Shown here piece after piece: positions 1 to 13,100 of a stretch of 64,000 nucleotides of DNA (positions are counted from its first letter, which is position 1; every line of letters starts with the position of its first letter). The position numbers and the translations under genes were made by a program. Origin of the DNA: Psychrobacter sp. M13 (GTDB lineage Bacteria > Pseudomonadota > Gammaproteobacteria > Pseudomonadales > Moraxellaceae); NCBI RefSeq assembly GCF_030718935.1, contig NZ_CP132194.1, forward strand, positions 3,038,001-3,102,000, in the 5' to 3' direction. The notes beneath the pieces were generated by a model. That model searched no databases, had not been told where the DNA came from, and worked only from the letters and a program-made list of their open reading frames with translations.

Positions 1-101
1 ATAAAAACGACTTAAATTGAATTTAAGTTGAATAATATTCATGTATGCACTTGACCCATTAAGAGAGCTAGAGCATGAGCAGTCTTTATCGCGAGCAACA
101 A

Positions 102-132
102 AAAAGCTGCCAATCAATAATTAGCAGCTTTT
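102..132 (-). terminator. Rho-independent terminator of the adhesin-tpgA unit
   Basis: A 9-bp inverted repeat (aaaagctgc at 102-110, gcagctttt at 124-132) with a 13-nt loop lies 24 bp past the tpgA stop codon. On the minus strand it is followed by a run of T. It would end the transcript carrying the adhesin and tpgA. Confidence 0.75.
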
Positions 133-155
133 GGTAAAAATAGGTTAGTAGTGTT

Positions 156-1046
156 TTATTGAATAACTGTCACATCAAGCGTGACACGGCGGTTTGGCTG
201 CAAGCAGTCAATCTCTTGTTGGCGAGGTAGTGTGGTTGAACACTGCTGGACAGGCTGAGTCTCACCTGCCCCTGTTGCAATAATGGTATTGGCATTCACG
301 CCTTGATTGATCAGATAGCTACGTACCGTTTGCGCACGTTTTATTGATAAGTTCATGTTATAGGCGTCATCCCCTTTGCGATCGGTATGACCGGTCACAA
401 TGATTCTGCTATCGCCCATGTCTTGATACTGTCTGAGCTTTGAAGCCAACTCGTCAAGCTCTCGGCGACCTTGATCCAGCATATCTTGGGTATCTGACTT
501 ATCAAATCTAAACAGCGCATCAGCGCCTAAGTTAATCCGCTCTTTGATAGGCGCTGGCGGAGCTGGAACTGCAACTGGGGCAGGAGCAGGCATCTGCTGG
601 ATGATGGTTTGTGTCACCACTTGCGGCTCTGCCACTGGCGGCGGACAATCAGCAGGACTCCAATAGAACTCTTGACCCTTAAACTGCTTATCAAAGATTA
701 TTTTGTATTGGCAGATTTTGACTGAGTTATCTGGCATATAGAATTTCATAATATAGTCCCATTCGCGGGCATACTGCCCTTCGCTAAAATGGGGACGACC
801 AAGCAGCTGATAGACATCATCTTTACCAACACCAGGACGCATCTTTGATAAGTTCTCTCTATTAGGAAACTGGCCTTGATCCTGCCAAGCTTTGTCTAGA
901 TCTGGAAAGACGATGTCTTGCATCTGCACTTGTCCTTGATCGGTGATGCCATTGCTTAGATGGGTGGTACCTAGACAGCCGCTCATGCCCAGTAATGCTA
1001 AACTCAGTGCGCTAATGCCCGCAACTTTACTTATGTGATTCTTCAT
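156..1046 (-). CDS. tpgA: TpgA-like lipoprotein (BamE/SmpA domain plus OmpA C-terminal domain)
   Basis: This 296-residue protein is a probable outer-membrane lipoprotein: residues 1-24 form a lipoprotein signal ending in MSGC. Residues about 65-135 resemble the SmpA/OmlA (BamE) fold. A Pro/Ala-rich linker (about 143-168) leads to an OmpA-like peptidoglycan-binding domain (about 170-296) with the signature TGHTDRKGDDAYNMNLSIKR. In Acinetobacter sp. Tol 5, TpgA has this same domain order, is encoded beside the trimeric autotransporter AtaA and links its anchor to peptidoglycan. The gene lies 91 bp downstream of the giant adhesin on the same strand, so the same role and co-transcription are inferred. 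The start has a good ribosome binding site (aaggaag, about 5 nt upstream). Confidence 0.82.
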   Translation of the reverse strand: MKNHISKVAGISALSLALLGMSGCLGTTHLSNGITDQGQVQMQDIVFPDLDKAWQDQGQFPNRENLSKMRPGVGKDDVYQLLGRPHFSEGQYAREWDYIMKFYMPDNSVKICQYKIIFDKQFKGQEFYWSPADCPPPVAEPQVVTQTIIQQMPAPAPVAVPAPPAPIKERINLGADALFRFDKSDTQDMLDQGRRELDELASKLRQYQDMGDSRIIVTGHTDRKGDDAYNMNLSIKRAQTVRSYLINQGVNANTIIATGAGETQPVQQCSTTLPRQQEIDCLQPNRRVTLDVTVIQ

Positions 1047-1137
1047 GTGACTTCCTTTTAAAATTGATCAAATGGTTAGGAGGGACTTGCACCTTGTTTA
1101 ACGCCAAGATGCAAGACACTACAGGTTTTTACTGTTT

Positions 1138-4100
1138 TTAGAAATGGAACCCTGCTCCAATCGCAGCGCCAGCATTACCTTGGGTATCTGCTGTACCATT
1201 CAACTTCATCACCCAACGTCCGTTGTCAGAGACTCTCGATAGACCGACAGCAACTGCGCTCTCGCCGTTGTAGGTTGCAACACCACCACCAATCATGGAG
1301 CGACCTGGTAAGAACGATTGAGGTATTGACGACATTGCCATAGCAGCTGAGATACCAGCGTTAGCGTCATCTCCTACTTCACCTATTTTATAGCCAAGCT
1401 CGTTGATGCTGTTATTGATCACATTACCAAAGTTATTTAACTGACCGCCATTTATAGCATCTGTGCTGCCATCAGCGATAACACCATCAGCCACACCAGT
1501 CACTACTTTACCACCTGCATTGATGCCAGCCGTCGTGATGCTTGGACCGTCTTTGATAGTCACACCATCATTATTAACGACTGTGTTGCCAGTCTTAACA
1601 CTACCTTTATCTCCTAAGTCGAGGTTAGGATTGAGATTAAAGCTGATGTCGTTGCTATCAACAGGCTTAGTGACAGTGATGTTGCCATCAGTATTGTTAA
1701 AGTCAACGGTGCCGCCATTAGCTACATTTGATGATTTGTCCCCTTGAGCGGTGACATTGAAGCCTTTGTTAGCGCCTGCAACGACATTATTTAGCTGACC
1801 GACGTTAACGGCATCGGTGTCATTTTTACCAGCACCGACACCTGTGATGACATTGCCGCCATTATTAAGACCTGCATTGCCTAGAGTCACATCACCTTTG
1901 TCACCACCGGTGATGGTTAGACCGTCATTCTTGACTGTAGTATCACCTACGGTTAGGCCGTCACCATTTAGCACGTTATCACCAGCAGTTACACTGTCGA
2001 CGTTAAGGTCTTTTGATGTTGCAACCTTATAGTCAGTAGAGCCATCTGCATTGGTAGACTTAGTGACAACGATGTTATCACCTTCGGTTACAGTGGATTT
2101 GGCTTGAGCGGCTTTGGTGTTAACAGCTTTGATAGCGTCATCGATGGTGTCTTTACCTGTACCGCCAATGTCAGTAGTGGTTACGATACCGCCTACGTTA
2201 GTTGCATTACCGCCAATGACGTTGGTAATAGAGCCTGCGGTAGCATTGAGCTGACCACCGTTCACCGCGTCTTTGCTGTCAGGAGCGATAGTGCCGTCAG
2301 CAACGTTAATGATTTTGTTGCCACCGTTGTCAAGACCTGTCTGTGAGATTTTGACATCACCAAAGGTTGCACTGTTAAGACCAGTGAGGTCTTTGGCAAG
2401 CTGTACGGTTAATCCATTGTTACCATTAGCAGTGATACCAATATTATTACCAGTAAGCTTAGTAGTATCTGTTACGCCACCTGTGATATTGAGCGTATCG
2501 CCAAGCTTGCTATTGACAGTCGTACCGCTATCACCTGCAAAATTTAGACCTTTATTCATACTATTATTAGTAGCATTTAACTGGCCGACGTTCACCGCAT
2601 CGGTGTCGTCTGTGCCTGCTGCAACGTTAGTGATTTTGTTGCCAGCTACGTCCACTTTACTACTGGTAAAGGTTGGGCCACCAGTGATGGTGAGACCTTC
2701 TGTGTTGAGTACGCTGTTACCAACGGTCACGCTGTCAAGCTCGGTGAGATCCCGTGCCATGACTAGGTTGAGTTTGCCATCTTTACTGTCAACGCGTAGG
2801 TTGGCGCCAGAGGCGGTTGCACTATCAGCAAGCTCGCCTTCGATGCTCAAGGTTTCGTTGAGCTGTTTGGCGATGGTGTCGCCGGTGTTACCAGCAAACT
2901 TGAGGCCATCCGCTAAGGTGGCAACCTCTTTGTCGTCGATGACGATGCGGGTGATGCCATCTTTGCCATCAACGCCTGCGCTGCCATCTTTGACGGTGAT
3001 GGTGCCGTTGGTACCATCTTTGCCAGTGAGGCCGATTGAGCCATCTTTACCATTTAGAACCACACCTGAGATGCCGTCTGCGCCATTAACGCCGATGGTG
3101 CCATCTTTGCCAGGTGCGCCGTTAGCGCCTGGGCCACCAACCGTGAGGTCGCTGTTTAAGGCGAAGTCGATTTGGTTATCGGTGACAGTAGTCGTAATAC
3201 TCTTATCCGTACTCGTGTATTTGACAGTGTCCCCAAGTTTAACGTTATCGTCAGAACCATTATCAGCAGCTATGTTAAAGCCTTTGTTGACTTGGGTGTT
3301 GGTGTCATTTAATTGGCCGACGTTCACCGCATCGGTGTCGTCTGTGCCTGCTGCAACGTTAGTGATTTTGTTGCCAGCTACGTCCACTTTACTACTGGTA
3401 AAGGTTGGGCCACCAGTGATGGTGAGACCTTCTGTGTTGAGTACGCTGTTACCAACGGTCACGCTGTCAAGCTCGGTGAGATCCCGTGCCATGACTAGGT
3501 TGAGTTTGCCATCTTTGCTGTCAACGCGTAGGTTGGCGCCAGAGGCGGTTGCACTATCAGCAAGCTCGCCTTCGATGCTCAAGGTTTCGTTGAGCTGTTT
3601 GGCGATGGTGTCGCCGGTGTTACCAGCAAACTTGAGGCCATCCGCTAAGGTGGCAACTTCTTTGTCGTCGATGACGATGCGGGTGATGCCATCTTTGCCA
3701 TCAACGCCTGCGCTGCCATCTTTGACGGTGATGGTGCCGTTGGTACCATCTTTGCCAGTGAGGCCGATTGAGCCATCTTTACCATTTAGAACCACACCTG
3801 AGATGCCGTCTGCGCCATTAACGCCGATGGTGCCATCTTTGCCAGGTTGTCCATTTGCGCCTGGGCCACCAACCGTGAGGTCGTTGCCAAGAGCGAAGTC
3901 GACGTTGTTGTCGGTGATGGTGGTGATGATGCTGCCATCGGTGCTGTCATAGGTGACGGTTTCGCCAAGTTTGACGTTGTCCGCGGCGCCATTAGCGCCT
4001 GCGATGTTAAAGCCTTTGTTGACTTGGGTGTTGGTGTCATTTAATTGGCCGACGTTCACCGCATCGGTGTCGTCTGTGCCTGCTGCAACGTTAGTGATTT

Positions 4101-7100
4101 TGTTGCCAGCTACGTCTACTTTACTACTGGTAAAGGTTGGGCCACCAGTGATGGTGAGACCTTCTGTGTTGAGTACGCTGTTACCAACGGTCACGCTGTC
4201 AAGCTCGGTGAGATCACGTGCCATGACTAGGTTGAGTTTGCCATCTTTGCTGTCAACGCGTAGGTTGGCGCCAGAGGCGGTTGCACTGTCTGCAAGCTCG
4301 CCTTCAATACTCAAGGTTTCGTTGAGTGTCTTGGCGATGGTGTCGCCGGTGTTACCAGCAAACTTGAGGCCATCCGCTAAGGTGGCAACTTCTTTGTCGT
4401 CGATGACGATGCGGGTGATGCCATCTTTGCCATCAACGCCTGCGCTGCCATCTTTGACGGTGATGGTGCCGTTGGTGCCATCTTTGCCAGTGAGGCCGAT
4501 TGAGCCATCTTTACCATTTAGAACCACACCTGAGATGCCGTCTGCGCCATTAACGCCGATGGTGCCATCTTTGCCAGGTTGTCCATTTGCGCCTGGGCCA
4601 CCAACCGTGAGGTCGTTGCCAAGAGCGAAGTCGACGTTGTTGTCGGTGATGGTGGTGATGATGCTGCCATCGGTGCTGTCATAGGTGACGGTTTCGCCAA
4701 GTTTGACGTTGTCCGCGGCGCCATTAGCGCCTGCGATGTTAAAGCCTTTGTTGACTTGGGTGTTGGTGTCATTTAATTGGCCGACGTTCACCGCATCGGT
4801 GTCGTCTGTGCCTGCTGCAACGTTAGTGATTTTGTTGCCAGCTACGTCTACTTTACTACTGGTAAAGGTTGGGCCACCAGTGATGGTGAGACCTTCTGTG
4901 TTGAGTACGCTGTTACCAACGGTCACGCTGTCAAGCTCGGTGAGATCACGTGCCATGACTAGGTTGAGTTTGCCATCTTTGCTGTCAACGCGTAGGTTGG
5001 CGCCAGAGGCGGTTGCACTGTCTGCAAGCTCGCCTTCAATACTCAAGGTTTCGTTGAGTGTCTTGGCGATGGTGTCGCCGGTGTTACCAGCAAACTTGAG
5101 GCCATCCGCTAAGGTGGCAACTTCTTTGTCGTCGATGACGATGCGGGTGATGCCATCTTTGCCATCAACGCCTGCGCTGCCATCTTTGACGGTGATGGTG
5201 CCGTTGGTGCCATCTTTGCCAGTGAGGCCGATTGAGCCATCTTTACCATTTAGAACCACACCTGAGATGCCGTCTGCGCCATTAACGCCGATGGTGCCAT
5301 CTTTGCCAGGTTGTCCATTTGCGCCTGGGCCACCAACCGTGAGGTCGTTGCCAAGAGCGAAGTCGACGTTGTTGTCGGTGATGGTGGTGATGATGCTGCC
5401 ATCGGTGCTGTCATAGGTGACGGTTTCGCCAAGTTTGACGTTGTCCGCGGCGCCGTTAGCGCCTGCGATGTTAAAGCCTTTGTTGACTTGGGTGTTGGTG
5501 TCATTCAACTGGCCGACGTTCACCGCATCGGTGTCGTCTGTGCCTGCTGCAACGTTAGTGATTTTGTTGCCAGCTACGTCCACTTTACTACTGGTAAAGG
5601 TTGGGCCACCAGTGATGGTGAGACCTTCTGTGTTGAGTACGCTGTTACCAACGGTCACGCTGTCAAGCTCGGTGAGATCCCGTGCCATGACTAGGTTGAG
5701 TTTGCCATCTTTGCTGTCAACGCGTAGGTTGGCGCCAGAGGCGGTTGCACTATCAGCAAGCTCGCCTTCGATGCTCAAGGTTTCGTTGAGCTGTTTGGCG
5801 ATGGTGTCGCCGGTGTTACCAGCAAACTTGAGGCCATCCGCTAAGGTGGCAACTTCTTTGTCGTCGATGACGATGCGGGTGATGCCATCTTTGCCATCAA
5901 CGCCTGCGCTGCCATCTTTGACGGTGATGGTGCCGTTGGTACCATCTTTGCCAGTGAGGCCGATTGAGCCATCTTTACCATTTAGAACCACACCTGAGAT
6001 GCCGTCTGCGCCATTAACGCCGATGGTGCCATCTTTGCCAGGTTGTCCATTTGCGCCTGGGCCACCAACCGTGAGGTCGTTGCCAAGAGCGAAGTCGACG
6101 TTGTTGTCGGTGATGGTGGTGATGATGCTGCCATCGGTGCTGTCATAGGTGACGGTTTCGCCAAGTTTGACGTTGTCCGCGGCGCCATTAGCGCCTGCGA
6201 TGTTAAAGCCTTTGTTGACTTGGGTGTTGGTGTCATTTAATTGGCCGACGTTCACCGCATCGGTGTCGTCTGTGCCTGCTGCAACGTTAGTGATTTTGTT
6301 GCCAGCTACGTCTACTTTACTACTGGTAAAGGTTGGGCCACCAGTGATGGTGAGACCTTCTGTGTTGAGTACGCTGTTACCAACGGTCACGCTGTCAAGC
6401 TCGGTGAGATCACGTGCCATGACTAGGTTGAGTTTGCCATCTTTGCTGTCAACGCGTAGGTTGGCGCCAGAGGCGGTTGCACTGTCTGCAAGCTCGCCTT
6501 CAATACTCAAGGTTTCGTTGAGTGTCTTGGCGATGGTGTCGCCGGTGTTACCAGCAAACTTGAGGCCATCCGCTAAGGTGGCAACTTCTTTGTCGTCGAT
6601 GACGATGCGGGTGATGCCATCTTTGCCATCAACGCCTGCGCTGCCATCTTTGACGGTGATGGTGCCGTTGGTGCCATCTTTGCCAGTGAGGCCGATTGAG
6701 CCATCTTTACCATTTAGAACCACACCTGAGATGCCGTCTGCGCCATTAACGCCGATGGTGCCATCTTTGCCAGGTTGTCCATTTGCGCCTGGGCCACCAA
6801 CCGTGAGGTCGTTGCCAAGAGCGAAGTCGACGTTGTTGTCGGTGATGGTGGTGATGATGCTGCCATCGGTGCTGTCATAGGTGACGGTTTCGCCAAGTTT
6901 GACGTTGTCCGCGGCGCCATTAGCGCCTGCGATGTTAAAGCCTTTGTTGACTTGGGTGTTGGTGTCATTTAATTGGCCGACGTTCACCGCATCGGTGTCG
7001 TCTGTGCCTGCTGCAACGTTAGTGATTTTGTTGCCAGCTACGTCTACTTTACTACTGGTAAAGGTTGGGCCACCAGTGATGGTGAGACCTTCTGTGTTGA

Positions 7101-10100
7101 GTACGCTGTTACCAACGGTCACGCTGTCAAGCTCGGTGAGATCACGTGCCATGACTAGGTTGAGTTTGCCATCTTTGCTGTCAACGCGTAGGTTGGCGCC
7201 AGAGGCGGTTGCACTGTCTGCAAGCTCGCCTTCAATACTCAAGGTTTCGTTGAGTGTCTTGGCGATGGTGTCGCCGGTGTTACCAGCAAACTTGAGGCCA
7301 TCCGCTAAGGTGGCAACTTCTTTGTCGTCGATGACGATGCGGGTGATGCCATCTTTGCCATCAACGCCTGCGCTGCCATCTTTGACGGTGATGGTGCCGT
7401 TGGTGCCATCTTTGCCAGTGAGGCCGATTGAGCCATCTTTACCATTTAGAACCACACCTGAGATGCCGTCTGCGCCATTAACGCCAATGGTGCCATCTTT
7501 GCCAGGAAGTCCGTTAGCGCCTGGGCCACCAACGGTGAGGTCGCTGCCTAAGGCGAAGTCGACGTTGTTGTCGGTGATGGTGGTGATGATGCTGCCATCG
7601 GTGCTGTCATAGGTGACGGTTTCGCCAAGTTTGACGTTGTCGTCAGCGCCATTGGCGCCTGCGATGTTAAAGCCTTTGTTGACTTGGGTGTTGGTGTCAT
7701 TTAATTGGCCGACGTTCACCGCATCGGTGTCGTCTGTGCCTGCTGCAACGTTAGTGATTTTGTTGCCAGCTACGTCCACTTGACTACTGGTAAAGGTTGG
7801 GCCACCAGTGATGGTGAGACCTTCTGTGTTGAGTACGCTGTTACCAACGGTCACGCTGTCAAGCTCGGTGAGATCCCGTGCCATGACTAGGTTGAGTTTG
7901 CCATCTTTGCTGTCAACGCGTAGGTTGGCGCCAGAGGCGGTTGCACTGTCTGCAAGCTCGCCTTCGATGCTCAAGGTTTCGTTGAGCTGTTTGGCGATGG
8001 TGTCGCCGGTGTTGCCGGCAAACTTGAGGCCGTCCTCTAAGGTGGCAACCTCTTTGTCGTCGATGACGATGCGGGTGATGCCGTCAACGCCGTCAACCCC
8101 TGGGGTGCCATCTTTGACGGTGATGGTGCCGTTGGTGCCATCTTTGCCAGTGAGGCCGATTGAGCCATCTTTACCATTTAGAACCACACCTGAGATGCCA
8201 TCTGCGCCATTAACGCCAATGGTGCCATCTTTGCCAGGAAGTCCGTTAGCGCCTGGGCCACCAACGGTGAGGTCGCTGCCTAAGGCGAAGTCGACGTTGT
8301 TGTCGGTGATGGTGGTGATGATGCTGCCATCGGTGCTGTCATAGGTGACGGTTTCGCCAAGTTTGACGTTGTCGTCAGCGCCGTTAGCGCCTGCGATGTT
8401 AAAGCCTTTGTTGACTTGGGTGTTGGTGTCATTTAATTGGCCGACGTTCACCGCATCGGTGTCGTCTGTGCCTGCTGCAACGTTAGTGATTTTGTTGCCA
8501 GCTACGTCCACTTGACTACTGGTAAAGGTTGGGCCACCAGTGATGGTGAGACCTTCTGTGTTGAGTACGCTGTTACCAACGGTCACGCTGTCAAGCTCGG
8601 TGAGATCCCGTGCCATGACTAGGTTGAGTTTGCCATCTTTGCTGTCAACGCGTAGGTTGGCGCCAGAGGCGGTTGCACTGTCTGCAAGCTCGCCTTCGAT
8701 GCTCAAGGTTTCGTTGAGTTTCTTGGCGATGGTGTCGCCGGTGTTGCCGGCAAACTTGAGGCCGTCCTCTAAGGTGGCAACCTCTTTGTCGTCGATGACG
8801 ATGCGGGTGATGCCGTCAACGCCGTCAACCCCTGGGGTGCCATCTTTGACGGTGATGGTGCCGTTGGTGCCGTCAGCGCCCGTGAGGCCGATTGAGCCAT
8901 CTTTACCATTTAGAACCACACCTGAGATGCCATCTGCGCCATTAACGCCAATGGTGCCATCTTTGCCAGGAAGTCCGTTAGCGCCTGGGCCACCAACGGT
9001 GAGGTCGCTGCCTAAGGCGAAGTCGACGTTGTTGTCGGTGATGGTGGTGATGATGCTGCCATCGGTGCTGTCATAGGTGACGGTTTCGCCAAGTTTGACG
9101 TTGTCGTCAGCGCCATTGGCGCCTGCGATGTTAAAGCCTTTGTTGACTTGGGTGTTGGTGTCATTTAATTGGCCGACGTTCACCGCATCGGTGTCGTCTG
9201 TGCCTGCTGCAACGTTAGTGATTTTGTTGCCAGCTACGTCCACTTGACTACTGGTAAAGGTTGGGCCACCAGTGATGGTGAGACCTTCTGTGTTGAGTAC
9301 GCTGTTACCAACGGTCACGCTGTCAAGCTCGGTGAGATCCCGTGCCATGACTAGGTTGAGTTTGCCATCTTTGCTGTCAACGCGTAGGTTGGCGCCAGAG
9401 GCGGTTGCACTGTCTGCAAGCTCGCCTTCGATGCTCAAGGTTTCGTTGAGCTGTTTGGCGATGGTGTCGCCGGTGTTGCCGGCAAACTTGAGGCCGTCCT
9501 CTAAGGTGGCAACCTCTGTGTCGTCGATGACGATGCGGGTGATGCCGTCAACGCCGTCAACCCCTGGGGTGCCATCTTTGACGGTGATGGTGCCGTTGGT
9601 GCCGTCAGCGCCCGTGAGGCCGATTGAGCCATCTTTACCATTTAGAACCACACCTGAGATGCCATCTGCGCCATTAACGCCAATGGTGCCATCTTTGCCA
9701 GGTTGTCCATTTGCGCCTGGGCCACCAACCGTGAGGTCGTTGCCAAGAGCGAAGTCGACGTTGTTGTCGGTGATGGTGGTGATGATGCTGCCATCGGTGC
9801 TGTCATAGGTGACGGTTTCGCCAAGTTTGACGTTGTCGTCAGCGCCATTGGCGCCTGCGATGTTAAAGCCTTTGTTGATAGTTTCATTAGAAGCTGTTAG
9901 CTGATCAACGTTGACTGCATCAGTTCCTGCAACCCCTGTAGCGACATTGGTGATAACTTTGCTACCGGCATCAATACCGCTGGTGGTGATGCTTGGGTTG
10001 CCTGCACCTAAGGTGAGACCTGTGTTAGTTAAGATGCTGTCACCAGCAGTAAAGCTGTTTGCGGTGACGGTGTCAACGGTGAGGTCTTTATTCAGTGCAA

Positions 10101-13100
10101 AGTCAACGACGTTGCCCGTTTTGCTGACGGTGATGTTAGTTTCACCATTAGCAGTGCCGATGTCTACGGTGTCGCCCGCTTTGATTGCACCTGTATCAGT
10201 GCCATTACTCTCAAGGTTGAAGCCACCTTGTAAGGTTGTGATGTCACCTGCATTTTTGGTGATGTTTTTGGTGTTGTTGGTGACGTTGGTGTTGGTAGTA
10301 TTGAGCTGGCTACCGTTAATAGCGTCTTTAGAATCTTTGCTGATGTCGCCATCTGCTACATTGGTAATTTTGTTGCCAGCAACGTCCACTTGACTGGTGG
10401 TAAAGGTCGGACCACCGGTGATGGTGAGGCCATCGTTGTTTAATACGCTATTGCCTGTGGTGACGCTAGCTAAGCTGATATTCTGCTTAACTGAGATCTT
10501 AACGCCACCTGCCTCCTCGGTTAGGTCTATGTTGTCGCCGGTGACGAAGTTAGCAGTGTTGTCATTTTTAGTTAAGGTCTTGACGTTTTGACCATCAATT
10601 TGGGTAACGACTGACTGTAGTGAGCTATCGGCTTTATCTAAGCTGTCTTTGGTGTCTTTGCCTAAGGCTACTTGATAGTCGGTAACGTTGTTAGCATCTT
10701 TGGTGCCTTTGGTGACGGTAAGGGCGTCATTATCCGCTGAGCTGACACTTGTGCCATCTGCATTGACGGTGTAAGTGGTCTTGTTGCCATCAACTTTTGT
10801 AGCAACGCTCGCATTGGTGCCGCCCTCTACTACTGCGCTGCCTACTCCTGAGGCAAGGTCATTTAACTGACCGACGTTAACAGCATCATTGATATCAATA
10901 CCTGCAGCGACGTTAGTAATAACTTTGTTGCCAGCGTTGATGCCATCTTTGGTTATACTAGGACCATTAGCAATGCTTAGACCGTTAGTGTTGATTAAGG
11001 TATTGCCAACGTTTACTTGGTTGGCATCTACGCTATTGACGGTGATGTCATCAGCTAGGTTGTAGTTGATTTTGTTGTCACTAACGCTTGCAACTAAATT
11101 GCCATCAGTGTTGGAAAAGTCAACGGTCTCGCCAAGCTTGACGTTGTCTGCATTAATTTGGCTACCATTGGCAGTGATGTTAAAGCCTTTGTTAACTTGC
11201 GTGTTAGTGTCATTCAACTGGCCGACGTTCACCGCATCGGTGTCGTCTGTGCCTGCTGCTACATTGGTAATTTTGTTGCCAGCAACGTCCACTTTACTGG
11301 TGGTAAAGGTCGGACCACCGGTGATGGTGAGGCCATCGTTGTTTAGTACGCTGTTGCCTGTGGTGACGCTAGCTAAGCTGATATTCTGCTTAACTGAGAT
11401 CTTAACGCCACCTGCTTCATCGATTAGGTCTATGTTGTCGCCGGTGACGAAGTTAGCAGTGTTGTCATCTTTAGTTAGGGTCTTGACGTTTTGACCATCG
11501 ATCTGGGTGACGACTGACTGTAGTGAGCTATCGGCTTTATCTAAGCTGTCTTTGGTGTCTTTGCCTAAGGCTACTTGGTAGTCGGTAACGTTGTTAGCAT
11601 CTTTGGTGCCTTTGGTGACGGTAAGCGCACCATTATCCGCTGAGCTGACACTTGTGCCATCGGCATTGACGGTGTAAGTGGTCTTGTTGCCATCAACTTT
11701 TGTAGCAACGCTCGCATTGGTGCCGCCCTCTACTACTGTGTTGCCTATGCCTGCGGTAATGCCTTTTAGCTGATCAACGTTGACCGCGTCAGTTCCTGCG
11801 ACCCCTGTGGCTACATTTGAAATAACTTTGCTACCGGCATCAATACCGCTGGTGGTGATGCTTGGGTTGCCTGCACCTAAGGTGAGGCCTGTGTTAGTTA
11901 AGATGCTGTTACCAGCAGTAAAGCTGTTAGCGGTGACGGTTTTAACGGTGATGTCATCAGCTAAGTCATAGTTAATAGTGTTGTCAGCGGTTTTAGTAAC
12001 CACTAAATTATTATCGTCATTAGTAAAATCGACAGTCTCACCAAGCTTGACGTTGTCTTTGTTCTGACCTTCAGCTGTGATATTGAAGCCTTTGTTAACG
12101 GCTTGGTTTGTGTCGAATAACTGGCTGCCATTGATGGCATCAGTGCTATCTGCGCTGATTTCACCATCTGCTACTCGGATAATTTTATTATTACCGTTAT
12201 CCAGACCAGTATTAGTTAAGCCAACCGATTGGTTTGGACCGAAAGGCGCTGCAATGACCAAACCATTTTTGTCTAAAACAGTATTACCGATAGTCAAATT
12301 ACCTGACTCAGTAAGATCAACATTTTTTGCTAACTGCACAGTTAAAGTGTTGTTTGCATCATTAGCAATAACACCAACATTACCAGTAGTTAGAGTACTT
12401 AGATCAACAGCATCACCTTTTATAGTGATTTTCTCACCAGATTTGCGATTGATAATTACGTTAGTATTATCACCGGCAAAATCTATTCCTTTGTTCAGGT
12501 TATTATTAAGTGCACCTAACTGCTCTTGAGTAGCCGCTTGTCCACCTGTGTAATTCTTTGTAGGATCAAAATCAGTATTAGTTAAACCAGAGATAGTACC
12601 TGTCGTACCATCAACCTTAACAGGATTCCCATTTGGTGATGCCTGACCTACAGTGATAATGTTGCCTAAGCCTAGTTGCACGCCGTCTTTAGTCGTCGTT
12701 GAGGTGATGTTGTCGTCACCTTTAACATTGATGGTGTCACCTAGCTCATATTTATTGGCTGTGCTGCCATCACCAAACTTAATACCTTTAGCAATATCAG
12801 TAGTATTAGTACCTACTTGCGTTAGGGTGTCTTTAGTCTTTTGACCTAAAGCGACTTGGTAGTCGGTATCGTTGTTAGCATCTTTAGTGCCTTTGGTGAC
12901 AGTAAGGGCGTCATTATCCGCTGAGCTTACTGTGGTGCCATCTGCATTGACGGTGTAAGTGGTTTCATTACCATCAACTTCTGTGACAACGCTTGCATTG
13001 GTGCCGCCTTCAACGACTGTTTTACCTATGCCTGCGGTGATGCCTTTTAGCTGATCAACGTTGACTGCATCAGTTCCTGCAACCCCTGTGGCGACATTGG

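Noticed and set aside
2273..3952. 559-codon plus-strand open frame, and repeated 243-codon frames every 732 bp, antisense to the adhesin
   Set aside because: They are exact shadows of the repeated coding units, have Leu/Ser/Val/Pro-biased sequence without domains, and the opposite strand encodes a clear adhesin.
2581..9900. CRISPR-like array
   Set aside because: Units are 732 bp, entirely coding and contiguous, without spacers.
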